Shown here: positions 11,083-23,224 of the stretch, in pieces
Layout of the letters: each line of letters starts with the position of its first letter
Position numbering within the stretch: position 1 is the first letter of the stretch
From: Rosa chinensis
Lineage: Eukaryota; Streptophyta; Magnoliopsida; Rosales; Rosaceae
Assembly: GCF_002994745.2 (NCBI RefSeq)
Contig: NC_037090.1
Coordinates: 12,459,501-12,523,500 of the forward strand
Length of the DNA stretch: 64,000 nucleotides
Reading direction: 5' to 3'
Translations under genes and position numbers: made by a program
Notes under the pieces: model-generated
Database searches by the model: none
What the model saw: the letters and a program-made list of their open reading frames with translations, nothing else
Told to the model about the DNA's origin: nothing

Positions 11083-12049
11083 CTGAAACCAGATCAAATT
11101 TTTACCTTTCAACCCTAGTACCAAAAAGACCGAAAAGAATATGTGCAACTGTTTATCCTAGATGAGATTCTGAATCTTCCAATCAGTTACAGGGCATGCA
11201 CCATAATTTCTCATGAAGAAACTAAAACATAAAGCAATATAACTATAGCAAGTGAGTGGATGCAATGTACTACAGGAGATTATGTATCCAAACTCTATAG
11301 AAACTTACAAAAGCCAACAATTTAGAACAACAAAGAACAAGAACCCTAAACAAGGTTCTGAATCTTCTAATCACTTAGAGGGCATGCAACCAGAATAACT
11401 CATCAAGCAACTAAGACATAAAGCTATATAACTACAACAAGTAAGCAGATGCAAGTCCAGGAAAGTATGCACCAAACCAAATAGAAACTTAGTGAAGCAA
11501 CGTAGATTTTATTTATTTTATTTTTTTGGGTAAAAGGATCCTATGATCTTTTGCAATTGGAACTAATGAATCCCTAGTATAAACAAGCACAAATTATAGG
11601 GCTCACTGATGGTAGGGATGGTGGTGACGATTTCTCCGAGCTTAAAGAAAGGATAAGAAGCACTCACAGATTACTGATAATGCCCAGACTGCAAAGTCCC
11701 TTCTAACACTAGCAATTCAAATGATCATAAGCACCGATATTAAAGACCAAAATCTAACACCAGCAATACAAATGCAACACTTCTACGAGAAACATCCAAT
11801 GCGCGAAATAAAAAAACATGGAATATGAATAACTCGAGATGCACGAAGCCATAATCAAAGAACTTGATGCACGAAGCCATAATCAAAGAACTTGATGCTA
11901 AAAGAAAACAAAAATGAACTACTCCACAATATACTTAAACGCTTCATATCAGTAATCTTCTACCTAAAATTCGATCTACATGGATCAAATCCATTGTATA
12001 CGCAAATTGAATTATTGAGAAAACAAGTGCAAAAACGAAAGCGCAGAAG

Positions 12050-12302
12050 CACCTTTGGAGGTCCAGGACTGATCGTAAGGTTTGGAGGAGAGGAGATCGT
12101 CGGGGAGAGCGAGCTTATAGTGACGAAGGAGATGGATCGCGGCGGCGGCGACGACGAGGATTCTTAAGCTGCTAGTGGTGCGCGAGGTCGTAGTGTACAA
12201 AATGCCGCCGTGGTCGACATCCGGCGGGTACAATTGCAGCAAGTGGCTCAAGTCCGACAAGATCTGGATCGTAATCAAAATGGAGAGAGAAGCTCTGATC
12301 AA
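12050..12302 (-). pseudogene. Unidentified N-terminal exon
   Basis: A minus-strand frame starts MIRASLSILITIQILSDLSH and ends with ...LLSSKPYDQSWTSK at an AAAG|GT junction near 12054. The first 20 residues are hydrophobic, like a signal anchor. GC content and codon use are higher than in the surroundings, which is typical of 5-prime exons caught by Pack-MULEs. I do not recognise the family. Confidence 0.4.
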
Positions 12303-12515
12303 AATCGATTCAAGCTTTCTGATTAAAAGAGAGAAAATTTGAGCTCAAAAATGAAAAGCACAAAAACGAAACCGAACCTGAGGAACTCCCGAAGTAACTC
12401 CCGGAAATACCCGCCGCCGCTACCAAATCTCTTCAAATCCACAGAGCCGATTCAAAGCTCCCGCTTCGGCGAAGAACGCAGAAACGACGTCGTAGGGGAC
12501 CAGACGTACTGGACG

Positions 12516-12520
<5 letters not shown>

Positions 12521-12561
<41 letters not shown>
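12521..12561. repeat. GA microsatellite
   Basis: About 20 GA units just inside the right end of the probable Pack-MULE, in what would be the 5-prime leader of the minus-strand fragment. Confidence 0.95.
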
Positions 12562-12566
<5 letters not shown>

Positions 12567-12874
12567 GGTAAGGGTCGAGTCCGAATGGATTCAGACAGGC
12601 TTGGGTAACGGCAAGGGAAAAGAGAGTCTCCAGTGGCAACTTTGGTAATTAAACTTAACTTTAGTGGTAGGTTGTTAATAGATGACCTTAATTATCATGG
12701 GGATATTTGTGGTGATTGGATTATCATAAGGTACTTTAAAATGACATCTTTTATCATTGTCCAAAAAAAAAACTAAATAAGTATAAGGTAATCATTGATT
12801 AATTGATCAATTAATAAAATATAGTAGAAATTTAAAAGAATGTTAGAGTCTTGCAAGTCCAAGTTGCACGTGGG

Positions 12875-12976
12875 CTTTGCCAGGCTTTCGCCGCAATGTC
12901 GGTGCAGGTGTCCTGGCGTTGGGATACCACTGCATGGGTGTGTGAGTTACTAACAACTAACCCGATCAAAAAAAAA
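12875..12976 (+). mobile_element. SINE-like short retroposon with poly(A)
   Basis: A 102-bp sequence ends in about ten A residues and is flanked by perfect 14-bp direct repeats AAGTTGCACGTGGG (12861-12874 and 12977-12990). The body includes GGTGTCCTGGCGTTGGGATA and TACTAACAACTAACCC. Size, tail and target duplication fit target-primed insertion of a SINE or a 5-prime-truncated non-LTR element. Pol III boxes are not clear, so truncation is likely. Confidence 0.8.
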
Positions 12977-13243
12977 AAGTTGCACGTGGGTACAACTTGG
13001 TGATGGGCCAAAACTGTTAAAGTAAATTTTTTCGGCTGTTAGAAACATAGAAACATCTAAACTTTTAATTAAGTTGCGAGGAATTATTGTGTGGTCTAAG
13101 AGTACCACATGGCAGTGTCATGTGGTGGTGCAAGCCAATACTAATATGTGGTGGTGCAAGCCAATAATATCATTCAACAAATAAAAAATAATTACAAGTT
13201 ATATGAGCCAATAACATCAACCTAAATCACCACGTGTACTATA

Positions 13244-13277
13244 ATTCATTACTGGGTGCCCACGCGTTGCTGCGGGT
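13244..13277 (-). mobile_element. Helitron-like 3-prime terminal hairpin (degenerate)
   Basis: TGCCCACGCGTTGCTGCGGG is a GC-rich imperfect palindrome in AT-rich DNA. Read on the minus strand it is followed by about 8 nt and then CAGT, near the CTRR-T expected at a Helitron 3-prime end. Similar motifs stand at 20861, 21322 and 63351. If real, the element body lies to the right (about 13.2-18.0 kb) with its fragments on the minus strand, as observed. Confidence 0.45.
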
Positions 13278-13854
13278 GTTGAAACAAAATTTGCAAGTTT
13301 GGATGGCTAGAGATTTATGTTTTCAACTAACATTATCATCAATATGAATGTTTTGATAATGTGCAAATATACAATACAACTGTGGTTGACACAACTTGTC
13401 AAAAATATACTGTTCTACTTATAGGCTAACCTAGCGGGAGGTTCTTCAAAATGGTGCTTCCTCCAGTTACATTTATACCAAAAGTGACAGCAGTTGTTGA
13501 AGAGTTGTTAGCCTAGCCAAAAAGGTGGTAAGTAGTTGTGGAGGTTGTTCAAAAAGGTGTTTCCTCCGTCTGTATTTACATGAAAAGCGACATGACACTT
13601 CAATCAATTTTTTCTTTGTTCAGAGTGTCTGGTGTTGAGGCTGCTGATTCAGTGCTTGTCTGTGTATCACTGTGAAAGTAAGAAGTTATAAAAGGTGTGA
13701 AAGAATTTATGAGTGGAAAAATGGAGTTGAAATGTATGTAGTTACCAGCGGGGTTTTTTCTCTTGATTGGTAGCAAACAATTGTTTCTTGCTTCTATCAA
13801 CCGATTTTTTTTTCATACAGTGGATGAGCTGGTGTGCTGGTACCTGGTTGATGA

Positions 13855-14068
13855 TCTGTGTTTGGAAAGATTTGTCTCAGTGATTTGAATTTGGAAAACA
13901 TGGATCTGCCCGTGTTTGTAATATCTCTGGTGGCAATGTTTCTTGTGGTGCATAGGGGCACTTGTTCAAGAGTTCTTTGCAAGTTATTCCGAATAACTGT
14001 TCAGCTTGTTTTCCTCTAAGTTTTATTGTGGCTTCACTGTTTGGATCTTCAATGGTGACATGAAGCCT
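13855..14068 (-). pseudogene. RPA70-like OB-fold exon
   Basis: After a TTTACAG acceptor at about 14069 the minus strand reads YRLHVTIEDPNSEATIKLRG, then KQAEQLFGITCKELLNK and LPPEILQT, ending in a stop near 13875. The pattern (RLHV...D...T...AEQL.G...KEL) is that of the C-terminal DNA-binding OB-fold of replication protein A large subunits. Plants have many RPA1-like copies, and several plant Helitrons carry RPA-like genes. Only one exon is convincing. Confidence 0.55.
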
Positions 14069-14099
14069 GTAACTGTAAAAATAAAAACAGTCATTGTGA

Positions 14100-17000
14100 C
14101 ATTCAAAATTTGTGAAGAAGTTTATATTTAGAACTTAAAAGAGTTAGTAGACAGAGGATAAAGTGAAATTTGAGGTAATTAATGTGAAAGTAAAGACGGA
14201 GTCATGTTTATAGCAATGTGTTTTATTGAATAATATATGAAAAACATTGTGAAGCAAACAAAGTATAGATCATACTTTCATGTCTAGTGAACACCTATAC
14301 TATTAAACTGGAAGATTAGGGAAGCAAACTCGATACACAAACAAAAAGGTGATCCAAAGATATAACATCACTTTATCAAAAAAGAAGAAGAAAGAAATAA
14401 CATCACAACTGTCCCATAGTTTTAAATTAAGTGATCATACGAAAGCAAACATACTATTATTTGGTAAACCCTTGTAACTGGTAACATTTGTATTTCTAGT
14501 GAAGCGACAATAGGACATCTCACAACTCATTCAAAGGTGACAAAGAAATAAGGTGGATCAAGAGGACTTTCGATCCCTTAAAACCAAAATAAAGTTGAGA
14601 CAGTTATCAGTTTTTAATGTACATAAACTCCGAGTCACAGCTACCGATGGCATCCTCTCACTTGAGAAAGAAAATCTGAAAAAAATAACCAAGCATTCCC
14701 CTGGGTGCCCATAAAAGTCGGGTCAAATAAAAACACTTAGAACACAATGTCTTTGAGACCCAACTATCACGTTTGAAAATGACCAAGACACAAACAATGG
14801 AACAAAACTTTGACTGACAAAGAGTTAAAAAGACAAAACCTTTAGCAAAGAGTTTGCACAAAAGGTAACAGTAAAAAGGCAATATAATCTTTCAGTAGAG
14901 TAGTTGTCAATTCATAGTCACTGTACAGATTTTAAACAAACACAACCAATGTTCATTATTTTGGCTACAAATGCATATTCAAATCTAAATACTATAAACA
15001 ACAATGAAAAATTGCAGAGGAAAGAAAGAAAATAATGAACAGACCATATCACTGGCAGACCACTTCATGTGTTTGCTTCCCTCGCAAATGACTTCATCTT
15101 TTTGGTTGTCATTCATCTCCTGCTCAAAACAATTGCCTACGTATCCGGAAGAAGAAATAATCAACACAAATTATCAAAAGGAAAACAGACATATAAGAAC
15201 AGATGGAACATTACTTTTTTTTATTTATGTCCTATTCATTACCTATTTCATCTCTTTTCCCAGTTTCCTTCTTGCTGTACCCAAATTTTCCTGCAAAACA
15301 GTAAAAGGATTAGACATCTCAGATGAACCAATCTTCCAACAATCAAATCATATTGATTATCTTATCAAACTTTCTTCACATGTCTTTAAAATTCATTTGC
15401 AGATAGTGAACAAACTCATTCAATAATAATTAGCATCACTCTTTAAATTTTATTAGCAACATCATTTGAACATTCGTACCTGAATTCAAAATACTTGTAA
15501 ACTTTGATAGCTTGCTGTTCCCGATATCTGGAAAACAAAAGAAGACCACTCATTACAACTACTAATACTTTCTTTATCTAAACAGGAAAAACAGGTTGAA
15601 AAAGTCAGAGTTTCTACTCTCACATTATCCGCTTGTACTTTTTACAGCTTCACATGCTTTTGGTATTCTAGTTTTCAGTTGGAAGAAATGTGTCCATATT
15701 GCACAAAAGAGGCTCTAGTTAGAAATGCTATATGCTATTCTCCATAAATAGTTCATTGCAGCACTAACTTTGCTATTTGTTATCAACACAAACAAAGAAT
15801 ACAACACAAATTACACTGCTTAAATACCATTGTTCTCTTCATTGTCTTTGATTTCATTTTCATTATTAACTTCTCTATCCCTGTGCCTAATCACCTGCCT
15901 CAAGTATTATGAACCAATATGACCTTGATTCAAATAACATAGCTCATCGAACGATAGCCTATCTACATTAATCAGCAAGGACTGACAAACTCTAGAATTC
16001 ATTTAAACTGAAAATACAGAAGCAAATCAGCACAGAAAGTTAACATGTTGGCAGAAAGTTACATGGTTTTCCATGATAATTAAGCAAAGCTGTAAAATAC
16101 ATGCTGCCCCAAATATTTAGATATGAATTAACAGTGATTCTTTTGATCTTATCTTTATTAGGCTAAAAAGAAAAAACGGAATTTAGATGGGTAATAGCAT
16201 CTAACATGTTGATGCAAATATAGATAATTTTCAAAGATAAAACTACCAAAACTAACTTCAATAGAAAGTTCATTTACCTAATTGTGTTTGGTTTCTGACG
16301 AATAAGCAGACAAATAAAAAACAATGGTAATTCCAGATCTTCCTTCTTGCTATACCCAAATTTTCCTGCAAAACAGTGAAAGGATTAGGCATCTCAGATT
16401 AACTCTCAACCTTTATTTACACATTCCATATCATACTTTGGTCAAGTAATCCATTGTACTATCAAAAATTGCTTAACATGTATTCTCTTCCATTTACCTT
16501 GATTTACAGATTCAAGCTTCTCCTTTTCTTCACACCTTGCAGACCGATTTCTTACAACAAATAAATCAATTGCAGCAACAATTATAGTAGCATGTGAAAC
16601 CTGCATACAAAACCTTTGTTATTCTTGATACAAGTCATAAAAAATAATGGTATTTACTGCATCTTAAGGTTTTCTCTCTTAAGTTCAACCATTTTTCATC
16701 AAGAATAACATTAGACAGCCATGGTATTTGTACACAAATTGCATACTTCTGTTATACATCTTTTCTGCCAACTGTCTTCTACAACTAATCCATATACTCT
16801 ATAGTCCATAATCTCTTTCAGATTGGTAAGAAATTAAGAAAAAGAAAATAAAATCCATATTTTTTAGGAGAAATTTCTATACACAGAGACTACCAAACTC
16901 TATATACCAACATTATTAAACGAACGCAGTTGCCAAACAATTCTTGACATAAATAGTGTGCAAATTGAGCTAAACATCAGTGCAAATTGCTCTAAAGTTC

Positions 17001-17160
17001 GGGAAAATGAAGGCAACCAAAAAATGAGTCTGGTTATATTTCTGTTTTATTCAAATACATTTCTAAACTTTTTTTTTTCATACACAGTCGAGAATTATCC
17101 TATAAGAAACTAAAATGTCATTTTATCTTCAATGTAAGAACAATTCATGGTATCACTACT
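14100..17160. other. Intron-like AT-rich stretch with short minus-strand exon remnants
   Basis: No complete gene. Possible minus-strand exons with splice edges include one around 16500-16605 (reads ATIIVAAIDLFVVRNRS, then RCEEKEKLESVNQG) and one around 15485-15540. Their parent genes are not recognised. A roughly 60-bp segment (CTTCCTTCTTGCT...CTGCAAAACAGT) occurs in direct orientation at about 15266-15327 and 16339-16402. Confidence 0.4.
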
Positions 17161-17274
17161 GCTCATGAATTATAGTAAAAATAAAGGATGCAAAACAGAA
17201 ACACTAAGACACCCAGAATTACAGTAAAACTAATGATGCAAAACAGAGACACTAAGAGACCCAGAATATTCACA

Positions 17275-17630
17275 AAAACCAAAGCAAACAAAATAAGCAA
17301 TCTATGTCTCCATGCATGAACAATAACTCTGGAATTGGATGTTTCAGGCCACACCTCAAACACCAGAAACAGCAGCTCTCCTGCCTGTCTCAACACACCT
17401 CCACCTGAAGGTTAAGCCAATAACCCAGAAACCCCTGCATCACCAAAACCCCAAATCAAAATTCTTTCAACTCATCACGAAAACCCACTCACAATCACAA
17501 TAGACAATATTGAGAGAGGAGAATTAAGGAACCTTGAATGTAGAAGCAATCCATGTCTCCATGCATGAACAATAACTCTGGAATTGGATGTTTCACGCCA
17601 CACCTCAAACACGGAAAAACCCAAAACGGT
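17275..17630. repeat. Direct duplication of a ~85-bp segment
   Basis: The block containing CTCCATGCATGAACAATAAC and TCTGGAATTGGATGTTTCA, followed by GCCACACCTCAAACAC, occurs at about 17281-17362 and 17543-17620. On the minus strand each copy reads EVWxETSNSRVIVHAWRH. It is of unknown function and looks like a short local duplication. Confidence 0.8.
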
Positions 17631-18227
17631 GATGTATGATGATAGAAACACTGAGAAACCAACAAAATAGTAAACCAAACAAATTCGAACCCATCGTAGA
17701 ATACCTGGGATGATCAGTTCACTCAATTTCTGTTCAAATCGACCATCAACTTCTTCCCGTCTCCCTCTTCTTCAGTCTCAAACTGTCTCTCTGTCCCTAG
17801 ATAGATAGAACACAGTCTGGAGCTCTCTCTCTTTCTCTCGCGCTATTTCTCTCTCAAACTGAAGCTCTCTGTCTATCTACCTCTCGGTCGAGTGAGCTAT
17901 CATAGACACGACAGCACTGAGCAGCAGCCCAGATGTCAAAGCAAGAGAAACACAAATTGTGTGACGCGAAGAACAAAGACACGAAAGCTTTGAAACGATA
18001 CACAGGTCTTTTGACCCATAACCGGCTCGGCAGAACAGTGAACCCGCAAATAGTATATAGTAAATTTTCCGTTGCGTACAATAGCAGGCGTTGAATCGTC
18101 TGTATCACAGGGACCTTCTCCATGAAAACAGCATCTTTAACCCACTGTCCCACTCTAACAATGATGGTCCAAATTGTAATATTACCCAATAGGCCAATAT
18201 ACTCTTCTCGGATATCGGCTAGATGCC

Positions 18228-18271
18228 TTGACTATCCTTATGTTTTTTTGGCGGGTTTAGATCCATAAATA
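18228..18271 (+). promoter_or_regulatory. LecRK copy 1 core promoter: W-box and TATA
   Basis: TTGACT (18228-18233), a WRKY-type W-box core, lies 31 bp upstream of ATAAATA (18265-18271). The ATG follows 44 bp after the TATA element. The same arrangement recurs before copies 2 and 3. Upstream homology with copy 3 extends back to about 18050. Confidence 0.6.
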
Positions 18272-18315
18272 CCCAAGAAGGAAGGTCCAGAAACTTCACA
18301 GACGCCTAGCCATCC

Positions 18316-20734
18316 ATGTTTGTCAAGCTTTCTGCTCTCCTAGTACTACTAGTACTTCTGGCACCCGCAGAAGCCCAAGACCTCAATTTCATCTACAATG
18401 ATGGTTTCTCTGGCCGTTCTGGTCTTAATCTCAGTCTAGACGGCGTAGCAGAGATCACACCAAAAGGTCACTTGAAGCTTACAAACGGCACCAGACAGAG
18501 TAGTGGTCATGCTTTCTACCCTAACCCAGTAACCTTCAAGAATTCAGAGAAAGACTCCGCTTTCTCCTTCTCCACCAACTTTGTCTTTGCCATCCGATCT
18601 CAGTACAGTACTTTCACCGGCCATGGAATGGCCTTTGTCATCGCTCCGATGAGAGGCCTCCCCGGAGGTCTGTCAAACCAGTACCTGAGCCTGTTCAACG
18701 TCTCCAACAATGGGAAGTTCACCAATCATGTTTTTGCTGTGGAGCTTGACACGATCGAGAACCCGGAATTCAGTGACATCAATGGTAACCATGTTGGGAT
18801 AGACATCAATGGCTTGCGCTCTGTCAAAGCTGCTTCAGCTGGTTATTTTGATGGTCAGTACTTCAAGAACCTGACTCTTAACAGTGGTAAAGAAATGAGA
18901 GTCTGGGTTGAATATGATGGTACCAAGAAGCAAATTGAAGTGACTATGGCTCCAATTGCTGTTGCAACTAAACCCCCAACTCCACTTTTGTCTTTGAAAT
19001 ATGACCTTTCCCCAATTCTCAAAAAAACCATGTATGTTGGCTTTTCCTCTTCAACTGGTTCGTTCCTCACATCCCATATTGTAGTGGGTTGGAGCTTTAG
19101 GATGAATGGCCAAGCTCAAGACCTTATAGCTTCCAAACTTCCCAAGTTGCCTAGCATTGCAGGTAAAAAGAGGTCCATGCTTTTCACCTTTGGTGTGCCT
19201 CTGATTTCAGTGAGTTTGGTTTTGCTAGTGGTTTCTGGGGTGCTTTATGTCATAAGAAGGAAGAGGAAGTTTGCAGAAGTGCTTGAAGATTGGGAGCTAG
19301 ATTATGGTCCTCAGAGGTTTAAGTACAAAGAATTGTATATAGCCACCAAAGGGTTTAGGGAAAAGGAGCTTTTGGGAACTGGAGGATTTGGTAAAGTTTA
19401 TAGAGGTTTATTACCCTCCTCTAAAATAGAGATTGCAGTGAAGAGGGTATCACATGAATCAAGACAGGGGATGAAGGAATTTGTAGCAGAAATTGTTAGT
19501 ATTGGCCGGCTTCGTCACCGGAATTTAGTACAACTGTTGGGATATTGCAGGTATGGTCTTCAAATTTTGATAATATATTCACCAAATTTCTCAAGTTCTC
19601 TGTTTTACTTCAGTACATTTTAGTAATTTTTTTTCATACAACTCTTTTGATATTTATATTTCTGATGTTAAACTCCAATGTTAAATAGCAATGATATATT
19701 GCTTACTTATTCTTCTCTAAAATCTTCAAGTCATGTTTTCACAACCTTATTTTCATGAAGTCTGGAGTTTTCACATCTCTCATGTAATCAAATTATGTAT
19801 ATTTTGATATGTTTGTCTCTCCATGTGCGAATTTTTGCCGTATATGATAAAGTGTTAATTTGCATTCCTCGACAGTTTCAACATCAAAAAGCGTTTGTAT
19901 ACAAATATTTCCTTTAACACGGATGTTTAATGCCTTGCTTGCAGGCGAAAAGGGGAGCTGCTTTTGGTCTATGACTACATGCCTAATGGAAGCTTGGACA
20001 AATACCTCTTTGATCAACCTGAGGTGACCCTTAATTGGAGCCAGAGGTTTAAAGTCATCAAAGGTGTGGCTTCAGGGCTGTTCTATCTTCATGAAGAGTG
20101 GGAACAGGTTGTGATTCATAGAGATGTGAAGGCCAGTAATGTATTGCTAGATGAGGAATTCAATGGAAGGCTAGGAGATTTCGGGCTTGCAAGATTATAC
20201 GACCATGGAACGGACCCTCAAACTACTCATGTAGTTGGAACACTCGGGTACCTAGCCCCAGAGCACACATTAACAGGTCGGGCCACCAAGAGCACCGACG
20301 TGTTTGCTTTTGGGGCATTTTTGCTCGAAGTTGCTTGCGGAAAAAGGCCAACTAAGACACAGGGTCCAGAAGATGTGATTTTGGTTGATTGGGTGTTTTC
20401 TTGTTGGAATAGGAGTAACATCCTTGAGGCAAGAGATCAGAGTTTTGGTACGGATTTTGTAGCCGAGGAAGTGGAGTTGGTGTTGAAGCTTGGGCTTTTG
20501 TGCTCTCATTCGGAGCCAGCGGCAAGGCCAAGCATGCGACAAGTCGTTCAGTACTTGGCCGGTGATGTTGCTTTGTCGGAAATGTCACTTCTCGGGCTTT
20601 CTTCTAGTGACATAGCGATTGGACACCGTGTAGGTTTTGATGACTATGCTATGTCGTATCAGTCTTCTTTAGGCAATAAGTCCTCCCATTCATCATATGT
20701 TCCAGAGTCGGCACTACTTTCAGGTGGTCGTTGA
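18316..20734 (+). CDS. L-type lectin receptor kinase (LecRK class IV-like), copy 1
   Basis: Two exons, 18316-19550 and 19945-20734. The intron has a GT...AG border (GCAG|GTATGG, TTGCAG|GCGAAA) and splits an Arg codon in phase 2, giving 674 aa. Order: signal peptide about 1-20 ending AEAQ; legume-lectin domain about 22-265 with the metal-binding VELDT and [11 protein letters not shown] segments; membrane helix about 291-312 followed by RRKRK; kinase about 345-620. Kinase motifs are G-loop GTGGFG (354-359), Lys376, Glu392, HRD 470-472, DFG 490-492 and APEH. Overall similarity, including [13 protein letters not shown] and the C-terminal LLSGGR, is closest to Arabidopsis class IV LecRKs. These are plasma-membrane receptors with proposed roles in immunity and hormone responses; the ligand here is unknown. 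Intact and probably functional. Confidence 0.95.
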
Positions 20735-20848
20735 TTCCAAGCAATAAGTATATATATTCGTTCACAAACTTGGAATCAAAAGCCATACTATTTGCATAAG
20801 TATACACCTCTGGAAGTTTATTATTTCTTATAGCCTTTTATAAATAAC
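20735..20848. other. LecRK copy 1 3-prime flank
   Basis: Closely matches the sequence after copies 2 (54712-54825) and 3 (63218-63305), including TTCCAAGCAATAAGTATATA and AAACTTGGAATCAAAAGCCA. It ends CCTTTTATAAATAA at the insertion point of the next element. In unit B the same sequence continues uninterrupted. Confidence 0.85.
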
Positions 20849-23224
20849 GAGCAATGGTTGCCCGCGGCTTGCGCGGGAATTGGTTTAATAGATGATAATG
20901 TGATTGATGTTATAAGACTGTTATACAAATTTTTTTATAAAACTGATAATTTCATATCAAACTTGATATATATAGTCTAATGAAGCTATAAATTGAATAC
21001 AATGTTCATTTGGTGTTGGTGTTGCTTGCTGAAGAGTAATGCTGGTCAATAGCTGGTCTCTTAATTTGATCGATGAATTCAGCCTAAAATTTTTTGTAAT
21101 GAATTTTTATGCATTGCAAGATGAATACAGAAATACCGAAGTCTTTTGTAAAGCTCTTTGTGCCAGCTTGAACTGTATTGTAGGTAAGATTTGGAGATTG
21201 TGAAGAGAAAGAGTGAGTATGAAATTGTTGAGGTCAACTTTTAGGATTTGGAAGGCGAAAAGCTTGCGATCAAAGAAGAGATTAGGACATTCACGACAGG
21301 AGTGATATTAATGCCTGCCCGTGCCCGCACTCTGCTGCGGGTTGTTTTCAGTTTCTTTCATTCCACTAAATTATAAACAGTATAATGCAAAAAATGCTCG
21401 AAAGGCTAGCATTAAAACTTGTAGAGAACTCCAAAAATAAAATCTTTCAGCTCCCTTATAATGCTGACGCACCAAGTACTTGAACAAAACAACACAACAA
21501 ACAAATAAATTATCGGCCTATAAGAGGAAATTGTGGTTGTCTGCTCTCTAACAATCGATTGTCTACAGTACAAGTCTATCTGAGTGAGAACTTTTGTAGT
21601 AGTTCATGTCTTCATTCTTCAAGCAAGAAGTAAAAACAGACAAACTTAAGAACATTGGATGTTGGGTAAAATGCATGAGAAGCCAAAATCCCCATTTTTC
21701 TTCCAGCATTATAAGTTTTCTCATCAATGATCATAAATGAATGATACAATTTCTCATGCCTTGACTTGTCACAGGGACTCACAGCAACCTTGACTTCATG
21801 GAATCACATCTTCGCCAGATGCTACATATCAAAAAGAATCAAAACCCTTCCCCGGTTTCTTTCAACCAAAACTATCACAAAATCTATAAGAATACAAATC
21901 ACAATTAAATTCAATACAACCAAATCTTAATAACAAAATGAGAACTAAGTTGAAAATATTACCCCAGGAACATTTTCAGCTGCTTCAAAAAAGCTTTCCT
22001 TATCTGTAAAACCAAATAACAGTCGGTGAAAATACAATCCCAACAGTTCTGAGAACCAAACTAAATAGTACTTCCAGAGAAAAATTGACTCTGTTTAGAA
22101 CATCTGGAAGGATTGCTTTGATCACCTTGTAAAACTGAACTCTTACACTCTCTCTCTTCAGACATCAAAGCCTCACACATCACAGCTACAAACAAAACAT
22201 GGAGAAAATAAAATTAAAAAAATTTCAACTGCCAACAAAATCTAAACCAACCAATTACCTTACTCAAACACACTTGTGACTTTATACTGATGATTGTTGT
22301 CCATGGTTTTATTTTAAAAACAATAATATATAACCAAACAGTTGCGTATCTTATTTGCCACTAAAAAAAAAAAAAAACTCATTTTCATCAACCCTCAGGC
22401 CTCAGACAATCTGGAATAAGACAAAAAAAATCCTAAAAACAAACACAGCAAATTACTATAAGTCTGTTAAGGTGGAATACTCCTCCTGTACATATATGCA
22501 GCCCTTAGACTAAAGAAAAACTAATAGAAAAATAATCAAAAGCATAAGGCACATGAAGTCATGAACTTCAGAAGGCTATTCGTCCATCCCACTTGATTGG
22601 GACTCACTCATAGAATTCCTAGAGGAAAAGAGTGTAAAGCAAAGTAATCCTTCTATCTTAAACATAAACAAAGGCTTGTGTGTTGAAGTAGTAGAAACAA
22701 ATGTAATTTATTTGATGACAATAAGATAAACAAATGTGCTTATTTCTACTCAAAGTCTCAAATATTCTAAAGCATGGAACAACAGTTTAGCTTTACACTA
22801 ATGTATTTTACTATTGTTATGAGGAAAACATACTTTTTAGAAACTCCCTTTTTCTCTATCAAACCCTGTATACATGACTGTTTTCTGAAGATGAATAATA
22901 AATAGATTAGACAAATTTTAAAAAGACAAATCTCACGCAGTGACATATTCTGTAAGAAAAAGATGCAATCTCGCACATGAAACATATAAGTAGAAATAAA
23001 TTGAAAATATAAATGTTCAGTGGCATTGCTTACTGCCACTGAATGTTTCTACCGCCCAAAATGAGTAAAATAAAAATTTTGAACAGTCCGGTCAGAAAAT
23101 TGCTAAAAAGGAACAAAAATATGTATAAAGAGTGAGAGATAATCTCCTATCTTGACTGAAGTTTACAGCCTCCTATCTTAACTGAAGGCAGACATCATCC
23201 AGGGATGTTTATTATGTACCATAT

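Larger units (their letters stand above)
5546..12762. mobile_element. Probable 7.2-kb Pack-MULE with five captured gene fragments
   Basis: The left end is the 200-bp repeat at 5546. Reading the right end inward from 12762 on the minus strand gives GGACAATGATAAAAGATGTC. This resembles the left end, and weaker ordered similarity continues for about 90 bp (ATGATAA, ATCA, TCCCCA, AAGGTCAT, ATTAA blocks). The flanks are runs of A (5537-5545 and 12763-12771), so a 9-bp target duplication is compatible but not informative. The interior holds plus-strand fragments (TIR1/AFB, clathrin heavy chain, DCN1), a tandem array, and minus-strand fragments (RPS18, ARF, one unidentified). All identified fragments retain intron edges, so they came from genomic DNA and not from mRNA. 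No transposase was seen. A Helitron origin is the main alternative. Confidence 0.55.

Noticed and set aside
17854..18189. 111-aa minus-strand open frame upstream of LecRK copy 1
   Set aside because: Its sequence is the antisense of the LecRK promoter, which is conserved with copy 3 as DNA. It has no recognisable domain, so it was treated as promoter.
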